Shown: piece after piece, positions 1-6,461 of the stretch
Position numbering within the stretch: the first letter of the stretch is position 1
Layout of the letters: each line of letters starts with the position of its first letter
Source: an uncultured Clostridia bacterium
GTDB taxonomy: Bacteria > Bacillota > Clostridia > TANB77 > CAG-508
Assembly (NCBI GenBank): GCA_944388035.1
Contig: CALXHF010000016.1
Location: forward strand, 1-44,466
Length of the DNA: 44,466 bases
Reading direction: 5' to 3'
The notes under the pieces: model-generated
The model's input: only the letters and a program-made list of their open reading frames with translations
Told to the model about the DNA's origin: nothing
Database searches by the model: none
Program-made: the position numbers and the translations under genes

Positions 1-5
1 TGGAG

Positions 6-545
6 ATGATTAAAATAGATGACGATGATTTTACGGACTGGTTAATTGATAGAGAGGAGTGTATTATGGATTTAGATTATGAAGAAGTAAAAGCTACAAG
101 AAAATTAAACGGGGCCGATAGGGAAAGTAATATAGAAGAAGATATAAAGATACTAGAAAGATTTAAAAACAACGAAATGCAACGAGACAAATTAGAGCGA
201 GATAATAGGTGTGGAGCTTGGAAAATAGGAGATATTTATAAGCATTTAGAATTAAACACAGCAATAAATCACATATTAGCAGAACGAGAATCAGACAAAA
301 AGAGAATAAAAGAATTAGAAGAAGAAAATAGAATATTTGCATTAGAAGGAAGTAGAGTAGCTCTAAAGTTACACATAGAAGAAAATTACATACCAAAACA
401 AAAAGTAAAAGAAATAATTTTAAAAATAATAAATTACAAAATACCTAGGGCAGTTAATAATGGATATTATTATGATTATTTTGTAAAACAAGAATATAAA
501 GAAGATTTTGTAAAATTATTTAATAAATTATTGGAGGATAAATAA
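6..545 (+). CDS. Phage protein of unknown function, 179 aa, central coiled coil
   Basis: I do not recognise this protein. It is rich in Lys and Glu, and residues about 90-115 have the heptad character of a coiled coil (RESDKKRIKELEEENRIF). The C-terminal 40 residues look more globular and aromatic. It starts at ATG 6 just after a GGAG. Its stop overlaps the next ATG by one base, so the two are probably translationally coupled. It is the first complete gene of a co-directional block of small genes typical of the early or middle region of a Firmicutes siphophage. Confidence 0.6.
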   Translation: MIKIDDDDFTDWLIDREECIMDLDYEEVKATRKLNGADRESNIEEDIKILERFKNNEMQRDKLERDNRCGAWKIGDIYKHLELNTAINHILAERESDKKRIKELEEENRIFALEGSRVALKLHIEENYIPKQKVKEIILKIINYKIPRAVNNGYYYDYFVKQEYKEDFVKLFNKLLEDK

Positions 546-844
546 TGTTTAAAACTAAAAAGAAATTAAAACAAGAACTAGAAGAACAGAAAAGAATAAC
601 AGCTAAAATAATTAAAGAAAGAGAAGTTTTATTAAAAAATAGAGAGATTAATTATAATTTATACAATATGTTAAAAGCAGTTTTAATGCAATTATCAGCA
701 AAAGAAATAGAAGTAGATATTGATAAATTAGAAGAAGCTAGAAATTATGAATTGTATGTAGAAGATAGTTATTTAAAATTTGCTAAGAGAATTAAATTGA
801 TAGACAAAAGAAAGTTAAAAGAAGGTGATCAATATGTTTTATAA
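545..844 (+). CDS. Small Lys/Glu-rich phage protein, 99 aa
   Basis: Function unknown. The N-terminal half (residues about 5-45) is highly charged and probably an alpha-helical coiled coil. The rest holds mixed helical sequence with several Tyr and Leu. The start overlaps the stop of the previous gene (TAATG), with GGAGG 10 nt upstream. No domain is recognisable. Its position in a chain of coupled small genes points to a phage accessory protein. Confidence 0.55.
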   Translation: MFKTKKKLKQELEEQKRITAKIIKEREVLLKNREINYNLYNMLKAVLMQLSAKEIEVDIDKLEEARNYELYVEDSYLKFAKRIKLIDKRKLKEGDQYVL

Positions 845-896
845 ATTTTATGAAATTGAAATTATAGAACAATTAAAAGGAGAAAAAAATGAATAA
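834..896 (+). CDS. Possible 20-aa peptide
   Basis: A 20-codon frame starts at ATG 834 inside the end of the previous gene and stops at 896. It is preceded by AAGGTGATC at 822-830, a near-perfect match to the anti-SD end of 16S rRNA, with a normal 3-nt gap to the ATG. The peptide (M-F-Y-K-F-Y-E...) is charged and unremarkable. It may be a real micropeptide or only a coupling device that brings ribosomes to the next start at 889, whose ATG lies inside it. The strong SD is the only real support. Confidence 0.4.
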   Translation: MFYKFYEIEIIEQLKGEKNE

Positions 897-1158
897 GCAA
901 GAGATTAAAATTGAAAATGAAAGAGACAAAAATTTATATATGCAAGGATATGAGCAAGGATTAGAAGATGCTAACTTAAATAAAGTTTTTAATAAAGGTT
1001 ATGCTTATGGAATAGAAGTAGAAAATAATAACATAATTAGAAACCTACAAGAATATTTATATGGGTTAGAAGAAAGAAGAAAAAATGGAGATATAGTTAT
1101 AGGTTATTGGCAAGTAAGAAAATTGATAAATGAAATAATAGAAAATTTTAAACTTTAG
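889..1158 (+). CDS. Phage protein of unknown function, 89 aa
   Basis: I do not recognise it. Two related segments sit near the N-terminus, GYEQGLEDA (about residues 20-28) and GYAYGIEVE (about 38-46), an internal repeat also seen in small phage proteins with short helical hairpins. The SD AAAAGGAG lies 6 nt upstream of the ATG. It sits 11 nt upstream of the next gene in the early gene block. Confidence 0.55.
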   Translation: MNKQEIKIENERDKNLYMQGYEQGLEDANLNKVFNKGYAYGIEVENNNIIRNLQEYLYGLEERRKNGDIVIGYWQVRKLINEIIENFKL

Positions 1159-1169
1159 GAGGACAAGCA

Positions 1170-1460
1170 ATGACAAAAGAAATAGAAGAATTTAAAAACA
1201 TATTTGGTAATGTACCATTTGAAGATATAAAAAAGATACAAAAATATGTAGAAGAAAGATATGTTAGTAGAGATGAAATAAAAAAAGCATTAGAAGTATG
1301 TGAAAATGTATATGAAAAAGAAATGAAGCCATATCAAAGAGAATATGGATTAGATGTCACTTATTTAAGTAAAAAAGAAAAGGCTGAACTAGTAAATAAA
1401 AGAAATTGTTTAATAACACAAATGGAAACTTATAAACAATTATTAGGAGGAAATAAATAA
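1170..1460 (+). CDS. Phage protein of unknown function, 96 aa
   Basis: Function unknown. It is predicted mostly alpha-helical, with a Lys/Glu-rich surface. The SD TTAGGAGGA lies just upstream of ATG 1170. The stop overlaps the next start (TAATG at 1458-1462), which indicates translational coupling. Confidence 0.55.
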   Translation: MTKEIEEFKNIFGNVPFEDIKKIQKYVEERYVSRDEIKKALEVCENVYEKEMKPYQREYGLDVTYLSKKEKAELVNKRNCLITQMETYKQLLGGNK

Positions 1461-1909
1461 TGACAAAGGAAGAAGAAGCAATAGAAAGATTAGAGGAGTA
1501 CTTAAAAAATAGTGCTTATAAAAGAGTAGATAGTGATTTTTTTAAAAATGGTGGCTGGGAAATAGTCGATTTAGAAGTACCACAATCAATAGAAACAGTC
1601 TTAAATACGCTAAAAGAAAACTCTGCAGAGATTGCAGAGAAGTCTGCAGAGATAGAAAAATATAAGAGCTTATATAACAAAGCTCTAAAAGATTTAGTTC
1701 AAGCAGAAAAAAAGAAATGCCAGAAAGATAAGATAAATGAATTACTAATAAATTTTATATACAAAATGTCAATAATAAGACCAGGAACAATAATGTACGA
1801 TTTAAGAGAAGATGGATTTGATACAAGTAAATGTGGCAATTGTAAAGGTAAATCGTGTAAGAATTGCATAAAACAATACTTTAAACAAAAGGCGACAAAT
1901 AACGGTTAA
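1460..1909 (+). CDS. Coiled-coil protein with C-terminal Cys4 zinc motif, 149 aa
   Basis: The middle (residues about 50-95) is a coiled coil containing a short tandem repeat (SAEIAEKSAEIEKYK), encoded by a repeated ctctgcagag-type DNA unit. The last 30 residues contain C-G-N-C-x4-C-K-N-C, a CxxCx4CxxC pattern expected to bind one zinc ion. A zinc knuckle after a coiled coil suggests nucleic-acid or protein binding, but no specific function can be assigned. It is followed by the only sizeable intergenic gap in this early block, which holds repeat elements. Confidence 0.6.
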   Translation: MTKEEEAIERLEEYLKNSAYKRVDSDFFKNGGWEIVDLEVPQSIETVLNTLKENSAEIAEKSAEIEKYKSLYNKALKDLVQAEKKKCQKDKINELLINFIYKMSIIRPGTIMYDLREDGFDTSKCGNCKGKSCKNCIKQYFKQKATNNG

Positions 1910-1940
1910 GAGCGACAAAATTGTCGTTGAAAGGAAAGAT

Positions 1941-1970
1941 TGAACAGTTCTGAACAGAACTGAACAGCAG
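1941..1970. promoter_or_regulatory. Three 10-bp-phased TGAACAG repeats with an 8+8 palindrome
   Basis: TGAACAG occurs at 1941, 1951 and 1961, exactly one helical turn apart. Overlapping them, CAGTTCTG-AA-CAGAACTG (1945-1962) is a perfect inverted repeat. Just upstream, CGACAA/TTGTCG (1913-1926) can form a small hairpin. In a 74-bp gap between packed genes this looks like a protein-binding operator or an iteron-like array. No clear promoter is visible. Confidence 0.45.
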
Positions 1971-1983
1971 AAAGGAAGGAATA

Positions 1984-2367
1984 ATGTTAAAAATACCAGA
2001 ATATAACAAAATAACGGGAGAAAAAATAGATTTAAATATATTTATAGAACAGTACGGATTCAAACCAGAATTTAACAAAGAGACAGGAGAATTAATAGAA
2101 TTATATAGAATTAATGGCTTTTACTTAGGAGAAAGAACTAGAAGGAGAAAGAGTACAACAATTAGCAAACAACAAAATAATGATAATTGCTGGAAATATA
2201 ACGGAGACATGAAAAATTATTGGTTTATAGAACCTATTTCAAGATTTTTTAAATGTAAAAAGCATTATGGAAATTGCCAAATTTTGAATTTAGATGAAGA
2301 TGACTATGAAATATTATATGACTTAATTCAAGCAGGGTTGGTCGAGAAAGTAGAGGGAGAAAGATGA
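1984..2367 (+). CDS. Phage protein of unknown function, 127 aa
   Basis: No family is recognised. The N-terminus has two similar phrases (NKITGEKIDLNIFIEQYGF and NKETGELIELYRINGFYL), suggesting a duplicated beta-hairpin. The middle has a basic stretch GERTRRRKS (about residues 49-57). The SD AAAGGAAGGA precedes ATG 1984. The stop TGA overlaps the ATG of the YopX gene (ATGA), so the pair is coupled. Confidence 0.55.
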   Translation: MLKIPEYNKITGEKIDLNIFIEQYGFKPEFNKETGELIELYRINGFYLGERTRRRKSTTISKQQNNDNCWKYNGDMKNYWFIEPISRFFKCKKHYGNCQILNLDEDDYEILYDLIQAGLVEKVEGER

Positions 2368-2744
2368 GAGATATTGAATTTCGAGGAAAAAACAAATTAA
2401 CTGGCAAATGGGTATATGGTAATTTGTTAGTTAAAAAAACAAAAAGAAAAACTGAAACATTAGAAGAGAAATTGTATGACTATAAATATTCTATCCAATA
2501 TATAAACAAAAATGGCAGATATTGTACTGTAGAAGTTATAGAAGATACAATAGGGCAACTTATAGGAACAGGAGAATATGGAAAAATATATGAAGGTATG
2601 AAACTATATGATGAATACGAAGAAGAAAACTGTACACCTGAATATGACGACGAAGAGCGTTGTTTTAGATTAGTATACACAAGTAATTATGCTGAAAGAA
2701 TAGAAAGTTTAGATGGACTTATACCGATAGAGAAAGGAGAATAA
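2364..2744 (+). CDS. YopX family phage protein
   Basis: The N-terminus MRDIEFRGKNKLTGKWVYGN is the hallmark of the YopX family: an R-x-I-x-F-R-G-K start followed by W-V-Y-G. Later there is the family's IEDTIGQLIGT strand at about residues 59-69. YopX proteins are common in Firmicutes phages and conjugative elements. Their biochemical role is unknown, although the fold is a small beta-rich, often multimeric domain. At 126 aa it is the usual length. The start overlaps the previous stop and has GGGAG upstream. Confidence 0.88.
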   Translation: MRDIEFRGKNKLTGKWVYGNLLVKKTKRKTETLEEKLYDYKYSIQYINKNGRYCTVEVIEDTIGQLIGTGEYGKIYEGMKLYDEYEEENCTPEYDDEERCFRLVYTSNYAERIESLDGLIPIEKGE

Positions 2745-2746
2745 TA

Positions 2747-3004
2747 GTGAGAGATATATTTAAAGTATTAAAACAAATAAAAGATGTTCTAAAAGAAAAT
2801 GAAGAATATGGAGAAATAGAGGCTAACATAGAAAAAATAAAGCACAGCTTAAGATTTAAAGCACCAGAAGATAGATGGAATTATATGTATGACAGATTAA
2901 TAGTAGATTTTATACCACCAAAAACAGAAATAGATTATAAAGTATTATCAATATGGACTACAAAAACTGTAGAAGAGTTGAAGAAAGGAGAAAAAGATGA
3001 GTAA
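2747..3004 (+). CDS. Phage protein of unknown function, 85 aa, GTG start
   Basis: The start is GTG 2747, chosen because AAAGGAGA lies 6-7 nt upstream and no ATG fits at the N-terminus. The protein is helical and charged. The C-terminus PPKTEIDYKVLSIWTTKTVE looks like a compact folded end. It is not assigned to a family. The last 8 nt overlap the next gene. Confidence 0.5.
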   Translation: MRDIFKVLKQIKDVLKENEEYGEIEANIEKIKHSLRFKAPEDRWNYMYDRLIVDFIPPKTEIDYKVLSIWTTKTVEELKKGEKDE

Positions 3005-3305
3005 AATGTTAGAAGAAGAATATATTGAAAGGATATTATTACCAGAAGCAGAAAGAAAGGCAACAGTTACAGTAGGAATATATATTGATAAATTAGAAGA
3101 ATTAATAGCTTTTTTAATAAAATTAGATTACAAGACGAGGAAAGAATATAAAATAATATATAAATTTTGTGTTAGCGAACCAATTAAAAGAATAGCAAAA
3201 TTCTTTGATGTAGAAGCGATAGAGAGTAGTATGTTACCAAAAGATGTAATATTTGTTGTTTTCAAACCAAAAGATTTTTTTAGGAAGGAGAATAAAGATG
3301 AGTAG
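2997..3305 (+). CDS. Phage protein of unknown function, 102 aa
   Basis: A mixed alpha/beta small protein with no recognised domain. The start at 2997 is preceded by GAAAGGAG. The 3' end overlaps the start of a 27-codon membrane peptide at 3298. Both overlaps fit the tightly coupled block. Confidence 0.5.
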   Translation: MSKMLEEEYIERILLPEAERKATVTVGIYIDKLEELIAFLIKLDYKTRKEYKIIYKFCVSEPIKRIAKFFDVEAIESSMLPKDVIFVVFKPKDFFRKENKDE

Positions 3306-3381
3306 AATAATATTAGCTTTAATAAAAGTTATTATACTAATAATTTTATTTATCTATCTCCATAAAAGTGAGGAGGATTAG
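3298..3381 (+). CDS. 27-aa single-pass membrane peptide
   Basis: A 27-codon frame with AGGAAGGAG just upstream of ATG 3298. Residues about 4-21 (IILALIKVIILIILFIYL) form one hydrophobic helix, followed by the charged tail HKSEED. It fills the space between two genes with overlaps and normal spacing, so it is probably real. Small one-helix proteins are frequent in phage early regions. No function can be assigned. Confidence 0.55.
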   Translation: MSRIILALIKVIILIILFIYLHKSEED

Positions 3382-3384
3382 TTT

Positions 3385-3666
3385 ATGAATAAAGAAATAG
3401 AAGAAGCATTAAGAGTTGGAGACGACAGAAAAGTAGAAGAATACATAAAACAGCTAGAACAAAAAGAAACTATATTAGATAAAGTAACATATAAATTAAA
3501 AGAAGATATACTAAAAACTAAAGAAGAAATAAAATACTGGGAAGAAAGATATAGAAATGCAAAAGAAAGTAATAAGAAAAGTTTTTATAGACAGATAAAT
3601 AGATGCCAAAGCAAATTTGAAACTTTAAGGGAAATATTAAATATTATAGAAGGAGAAAAGGAATAA
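3385..3666 (+). CDS. Coiled-coil phage protein, 93 aa
   Basis: Almost entirely Lys/Glu/Gln-rich and alpha-helical (residues about 15-90), with heptad periodicity. No family is recognised. The SD GTGAGGAGGATTAG lies upstream, and the stop overlaps the next ATG at 3666. Confidence 0.5.
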   Translation: MNKEIEEALRVGDDRKVEEYIKQLEQKETILDKVTYKLKEDILKTKEEIKYWEERYRNAKESNKKSFYRQINRCQSKFETLREILNIIEGEKE

Positions 3667-3842
3667 TGAGTGGATTTGAAGTTATAGAAAATACAGATAA
3701 AGCAAGAGATGAATTTGAAAAACATTTATATGGCTCTGATAGATATTTTCTTACAAGAGATGATTTAAAAGCATTATCAGAAGGAAAATGTTTAGCAACA
3801 GAGATTAATAACGAATATGCAATTTTTATAGAATTAGGATAA
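3666..3842 (+). CDS. Small phage protein, 58 aa
   Basis: A 58-codon frame beginning at ATG 3666, overlapping the previous stop by one base, with GGAGAAAAGG upstream. The sequence has the pattern of a compact domain (RYFLTRDDLKALSEGKC followed by EYAIFIEL, helix then strand). It resembles short proteins widespread in Firmicutes phages whose role is unknown. It exactly fills the gap to the next gene. Confidence 0.55.
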   Translation: MSGFEVIENTDKARDEFEKHLYGSDRYFLTRDDLKALSEGKCLATEINNEYAIFIELG

Positions 3843-3860
3843 AGAAAGAAGGTAGAAAAA

Positions 3861-4184
3861 ATGAAAGTAATAGATTTGTTAAATAAAATGGCAAATGATA
3901 GAGAATACAGACCATTAAAAATAAAATTTTTAGGAGTAATTTATACTTATAATGCAACAATAGGAGACTATGAAAACGATGCAAGTTTAGATTATGGGAT
4001 ATTTGCAGATTTTGTTGTAGAGAACATACTAAATGATGAAGTAGAAGTAATAGAAGAAAATAAAGAAATAGAAGACTTTAAAACAGAATACACAATGAGG
4101 CAAATGGACATACAGTTTAAAAATAAAATTAACGAATTAGTAAGACAAGTAAATAAATTAACTAAAGAAAGCGAGGAAAAGTAA
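3861..4184 (+). CDS. Phage protein of unknown function, 107 aa
   Basis: The N-terminal half has a strand-rich core (KIKFLGVIYTYNATIGDYE). The C-terminal 40 residues are a charged helix (NKINELVRQVNKLTKE). The N-terminal phrase about 'current value' strands resembles small phage proteins that share MKVIDLLNKMA..., but no function is known. The SD AAAGAAGG lies upstream of ATG 3861. The stop abuts the RNA ligase start. Confidence 0.5.
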   Translation: MKVIDLLNKMANDREYRPLKIKFLGVIYTYNATIGDYENDASLDYGIFADFVVENILNDEVEVIEENKEIEDFKTEYTMRQMDIQFKNKINELVRQVNKLTKESEEK

Positions 4185-4814
4185 ATGTTAAAAGAATATC
4201 ATAAAATAGAAACTCTTTTTGAAAGAGATTTAAAAACAAAAAAATTAATAGAAGGAAAATATAGAAACAAAACAATAGAATATTTAAAAGATAACAAATG
4301 GCAATTTACAGAAAAAATTGACGGAACAAATATAAGAATATATTGGGACGGACACAAAGTAAGTTATTATGGAAGAACAGATAAAGCACAAATACCAGCA
4401 GAATTAATGAATAGACTAGTAGAGTTATTTGGTGGAGAAGTAAACGAAGAAATATTCGAGCAAAAGTTTGGAGAAACAGAAGTAGTTTTAGTCGGAGAAG
4501 GATATGGAGAAAAAATACAAAAAGGTGGATTATACAGGAAAGGACAAGATTTTATACTATTTGATGTAATGATAGCAGGAAATTGGCAACCAAGAGAAAG
4601 TATAGAAAATATAGCAAAAACATTTAATATAGATGTAGTGCCAATAGTTTTAGAGGGAACAATACAAGAAGGAATAGACTATGCAAAAACAAAACCAAAA
4701 TCTGTATTTGGAACAGCAGACAGTGAAGGAGTAGTAGGCAGACCAGAAATGGAATTGCAAGATAGAACAGGCAATAGAGTTATTGTAAAAATAAAAGTAA
4801 AAGATTTTATATAA
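4185..4814 (+). CDS. Rnl2-like RNA ligase (nucleotidyltransferase domain)
   Basis: RNA ligases of this family join RNA ends using ATP through a covalent lysine-AMP. The motifs are in order: motif I K44-I-D-G47 (EKIDGTNIRI), motif III around residues 100-107 (VVLVGEGYG), motif IIIa at 124-128 (LFDVM), motif IV E181-G-V-V, and motif V K202/K204 (VIVKIKVKDF). At 209 aa it is close to the minimal adenylyltransferase core, without the C-terminal domain of T4 Rnl2. Such genes in phages may repair host-cleaved tRNAs. The partner here is not visible, since no kinase/phosphatase gene lies next to it. The family call is firm; the biological substrate is inference. Confidence 0.88.
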   Translation: MLKEYHKIETLFERDLKTKKLIEGKYRNKTIEYLKDNKWQFTEKIDGTNIRIYWDGHKVSYYGRTDKAQIPAELMNRLVELFGGEVNEEIFEQKFGETEVVLVGEGYGEKIQKGGLYRKGQDFILFDVMIAGNWQPRESIENIAKTFNIDVVPIVLEGTIQEGIDYAKTKPKSVFGTADSEGVVGRPEMELQDRTGNRVIVKIKVKDFI

Positions 4815-4824
4815 GGAGATAAAG

Positions 4825-5010
4825 ATGAAAATACCAAAGATTTTAAAGAGGAACAATAAAAATTATTATTTAGTTAAAATATATCCAGACTATGTGCGAT
4901 ATATCACAGATTTTGGATATATGGAGTGTTTTAACAAAAGAGAAATAGCTATAAAAGAAAAAGAGAATACAAGACCTTATAATTTAAAACCTGAAAATGT
5001 TACAAGGTAG
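4825..5010 (+). CDS. Small phage protein, 61 aa
   Basis: A short basic, Tyr-rich protein with a beta-like first half (NYYLVKIYPDYVRYITDFGY). No family is recognised. The SD TAAGGAGA lies upstream of ATG 4825. It is followed after 12 nt by the ArpU-like regulator. Confidence 0.5.
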   Translation: MKIPKILKRNNKNYYLVKIYPDYVRYITDFGYMECFNKREIAIKEKENTRPYNLKPENVTR

Positions 5011-5022
5011 GAGGAAGAACAA

Positions 5023-5430
5023 ATGACAGAGAAAGAAGCTAAAAAAGAATTATATTCTTATTTACATAGTAAAAAACTAGAACAAAGAAAATTAGAACAG
5101 ATAGAAGAAGTAAAAACTAAATTAACAAAAACAACTACAATTTTATCAGATATGCCTAAAGGAACACCAGACAACGACAAAATGAGTAAAAACATATCTA
5201 GATTATTAGATTTAATAAGTGAGCATATTGAAATTATGCAAGAAGAGGAAGAAAACCTAATAAGAATAACTAAAAAAATAAGAGAAGTAGAACAACCATT
5301 TAGAAATATATTAGAACTTAGATTTGTAGAAGGGTTAAAAGTAGAAGAGGTATCTGTAGAAATAGACAAAGCATATAGATATACAAAATCTTTAATAAAA
5401 AATGCTATAAAAAAATATGCAGAAATTTAA
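5023..5430 (+). CDS. ArpU/RinA-like phage late transcriptional regulator
   Basis: Residues about 1-85 form a long helix or coiled coil. Residues about 92-135 (RNILELRFVEGLKVEEVS... to the end) match the sigma-70 region-4-like helix-turn-helix found in ArpU/RinA and DUF1492-type proteins. These small regulators sit at the end of the early region of Firmicutes phages, just before the terminase genes, and switch on packaging and structural genes. That is exactly its position here. The GGAGG-type SD (TAGGAGGAAG) is strong. The family is judged from the HTH end and context, and exact subfamily membership is uncertain. Confidence 0.75.
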   Translation: MTEKEAKKELYSYLHSKKLEQRKLEQIEEVKTKLTKTTTILSDMPKGTPDNDKMSKNISRLLDLISEHIEIMQEEEENLIRITKKIREVEQPFRNILELRFVEGLKVEEVSVEIDKAYRYTKSLIKNAIKKYAEI

Positions 5431-5499
5431 AAAAAGCACCTTTTATGTCTTTTTTAGCACCCTAAAAATATGTTATATATATAATTAGAAGTATAATTG

Positions 5500-5600
5500 A
5501 TATAGTCGCAATTGGAGAGAAACCAGTTAAACCCAAGCGACAAATAGGACTTTTATTATTAAGAACAGCCGTTATTTTAATAGCTGTTCTTTTATTTTAC
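5500..5600 (+). ncRNA. Candidate structured small RNA ending in a terminator
   Basis: A -10-like TATAAT sits at 5492-5497, without a convincing -35. After it, GTCGC (5505-5509) can pair with GCGAC (5537-5541), and inside it AATTGG (5510-5515) pairs with CCAGTT (5523-5528) around an AGAGAAA loop. A strong terminator follows at 5561-5597. There is no coding frame. It could be a short noncoding transcript, the leader of the packaging genes, or part of the packaging site, since cos/pac sites often lie just upstream of terS. Confidence 0.35.
5561..5597 (+). terminator. Rho-independent terminator of the early block
   Basis: AAGAACAGC (5561-5569) pairs perfectly with GCTGTTCTT (5583-5591) around a 13-nt loop, followed by TTTATTTT. 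It closes the early gene block after the ArpU-like regulator. Confidence 0.75.
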
Positions 5601-5617
5601 TTAGAAAAAATATGTAG

Positions 5618-5676
5618 GTAGGTTCGATTCCTACAAGGGCATCTGGAAAACAGATTGTGCTTCGCCTGGTGGCGAA
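5618..5676 (+). other. tRNA 3'-end-like fragment and two further hairpins in a leader
   Basis: GTAGG-TTCGATT-CCTAC (5618-5634) is a canonical tRNA T-arm, followed by AAGGGCA like a 3' acceptor strand. There is no matching 5' half (TGCCCTT) upstream and no CCA, so it is at best a truncated tRNA relic. Then come ATCTG-GAAAA-CAGAT (5641-5655) and TTCGCC-TGGT-GGCGAA (5661-5676). The three hairpins precede the SD of the gene at 5702 and may form its structured leader. Confidence 0.4.
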
Positions 5677-5701
5677 ATTAATTATTTATGGAGGAAAGAA
5701 G

Positions 5702-5935
5702 ATGAATATTAAACAGTTAGAAAAAATGTTTTTAAAAGCTAAATTAGAAGGAAAAGATTTAGCAATAGAATTAACAGTACCAACAAGACAAGAAACAGAA
5801 GTAATAATAGTAAGAAATGGTAATTTAGATTATAAACTAGATTATTATAGAAAAAATTACACAGAAAAATTAATTTTAAATAGATGCAAAGATATAAAAA
5901 TATTAAATGCTAAAGTAATAGATTTTAATATGTAA
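5702..5935 (+). CDS. Phage protein of unknown function, 77 aa
   Basis: The start is ATG 5702, not an upstream frame extension, because GGAGGAAAG sits 4-8 nt before it and the extension would run through the hairpins. The sequence alternates strand-like segments (LAIELTVPTRQETEVIIVRNG) with a Tyr/Lys-rich stretch. This pattern is seen in short beta-sheet phage proteins found between early and packaging genes. No function can be assigned. Confidence 0.55.
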   Translation: MNIKQLEKMFLKAKLEGKDLAIELTVPTRQETEVIIVRNGNLDYKLDYYRKNYTEKLILNRCKDIKILNAKVIDFNM

Positions 5936-6054
5936 AAAGCAATGCTAGGTAACCAATCTGAGACACACCTCCTTTCACTATATGTACTCATAATAAAACT
6001 CCTTTTTCTAAGAATATATTAATGCAGAGTCTTCCTAGCGGGCTCTAAAATTAT
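5936..6054. other. Noncoding stretch before the tRNA-Ser
   Basis: There is no coding frame with an SD. GCTAGG (5944-5949) and CCTAGC (6034-6039) could pair over a long loop. I see no clear promoter or terminator. Together with the tRNA it forms a 226-bp gap between the genes at 5702 and 6162. Confidence 0.4.
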
Positions 6055-6141
6055 GACAGAGTAATTCAAACGGCTTTGAACCCTGTCTTGAAAACAGGTG
6101 GAGCTTAATAGCTTGGGGGTCGGCACCTCACTCTATCGCCA
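6055..6141 (+). tRNA. tRNA-Ser(UGA), degenerate, CCA encoded
   Basis: The acceptor GACAGAG (6055-6061) pairs with CTCTATC with one C-A mismatch. The discriminator is G, then CCA. The anticodon arm is CCTGT-CTTGAAA-ACAGG (anticodon UGA). A long variable arm with an AGCT/AGCT stem is diagnostic of the Ser/Leu/Tyr class, and G73 fits serine. The D-stem is only TTC/GAA. The T-loop is GTCGGCA instead of the usual TTCRANY, so the T54-A58 pair is lost. It is phage-located, just upstream of the packaging genes. It may be functional but fast-evolving, or decaying. Confidence 0.72.
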
Positions 6142-6161
6142 ATTAAAAAGAAGGTGTTAAA

Positions 6162-6317
6162 ATGACAAATGAAGAAAGATTTAAAAAGTATGTAGAAATA
6201 CATTGTAAGAACTGTGAAAACAAAAATAAATTCTTATGTGATATTAGAATAACAGAATTAGATGGAATTATAGAAACTAAATGTAATTATTATAAGAGGG
6301 AAGAAAGAAAATGTTAG
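6162..6317 (+). CDS. Small Cys-rich (zinc-finger-like) protein, 51 aa
   Basis: A 51-codon frame at ATG 6162 with AGAAGGTG upstream. It contains H-C-x2-C-E-N...C-D-I and a later K-C-N-Y-Y (C-x2-C...C...C), plausibly one zinc site. The pattern (CKNCENKNKFLCDI...KCNYY) is found in small phage proteins beside terminase genes. It overlaps the next small membrane protein by 7 nt. Function unknown. Confidence 0.55.
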   Translation: MTNEERFKKYVEIHCKNCENKNKFLCDIRITELDGIIETKCNYYKREERKC

Positions 6318-6451
6318 ATATTTTATTATTTATTCTAAAGTTAATAGGAATAACAATAGCAGGAGCTATTGCAATAATAATTTTAATATTAGCTATTTAT
6401 ATAATTTATTTAGTTATAAAAAACATATTAAAAGAGGAGCGAAAAAAGTAG
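6311..6451 (+). CDS. Small membrane protein, 46 aa
   Basis: Starts at ATG 6311, overlapping the end of the previous gene, with GGGAAGAAAG upstream. Residues about 3-38 are hydrophobic (Ile/Leu-rich) and long enough for one long or two short membrane helices. The tail is basic (KNILKEERKK). No family is assigned. Confidence 0.5.
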   Translation: MLDILLFILKLIGITIAGAIAIIILILAIYIIYLVIKNILKEERKK

Positions 6452-6461
6452 GTGGAGGTTG

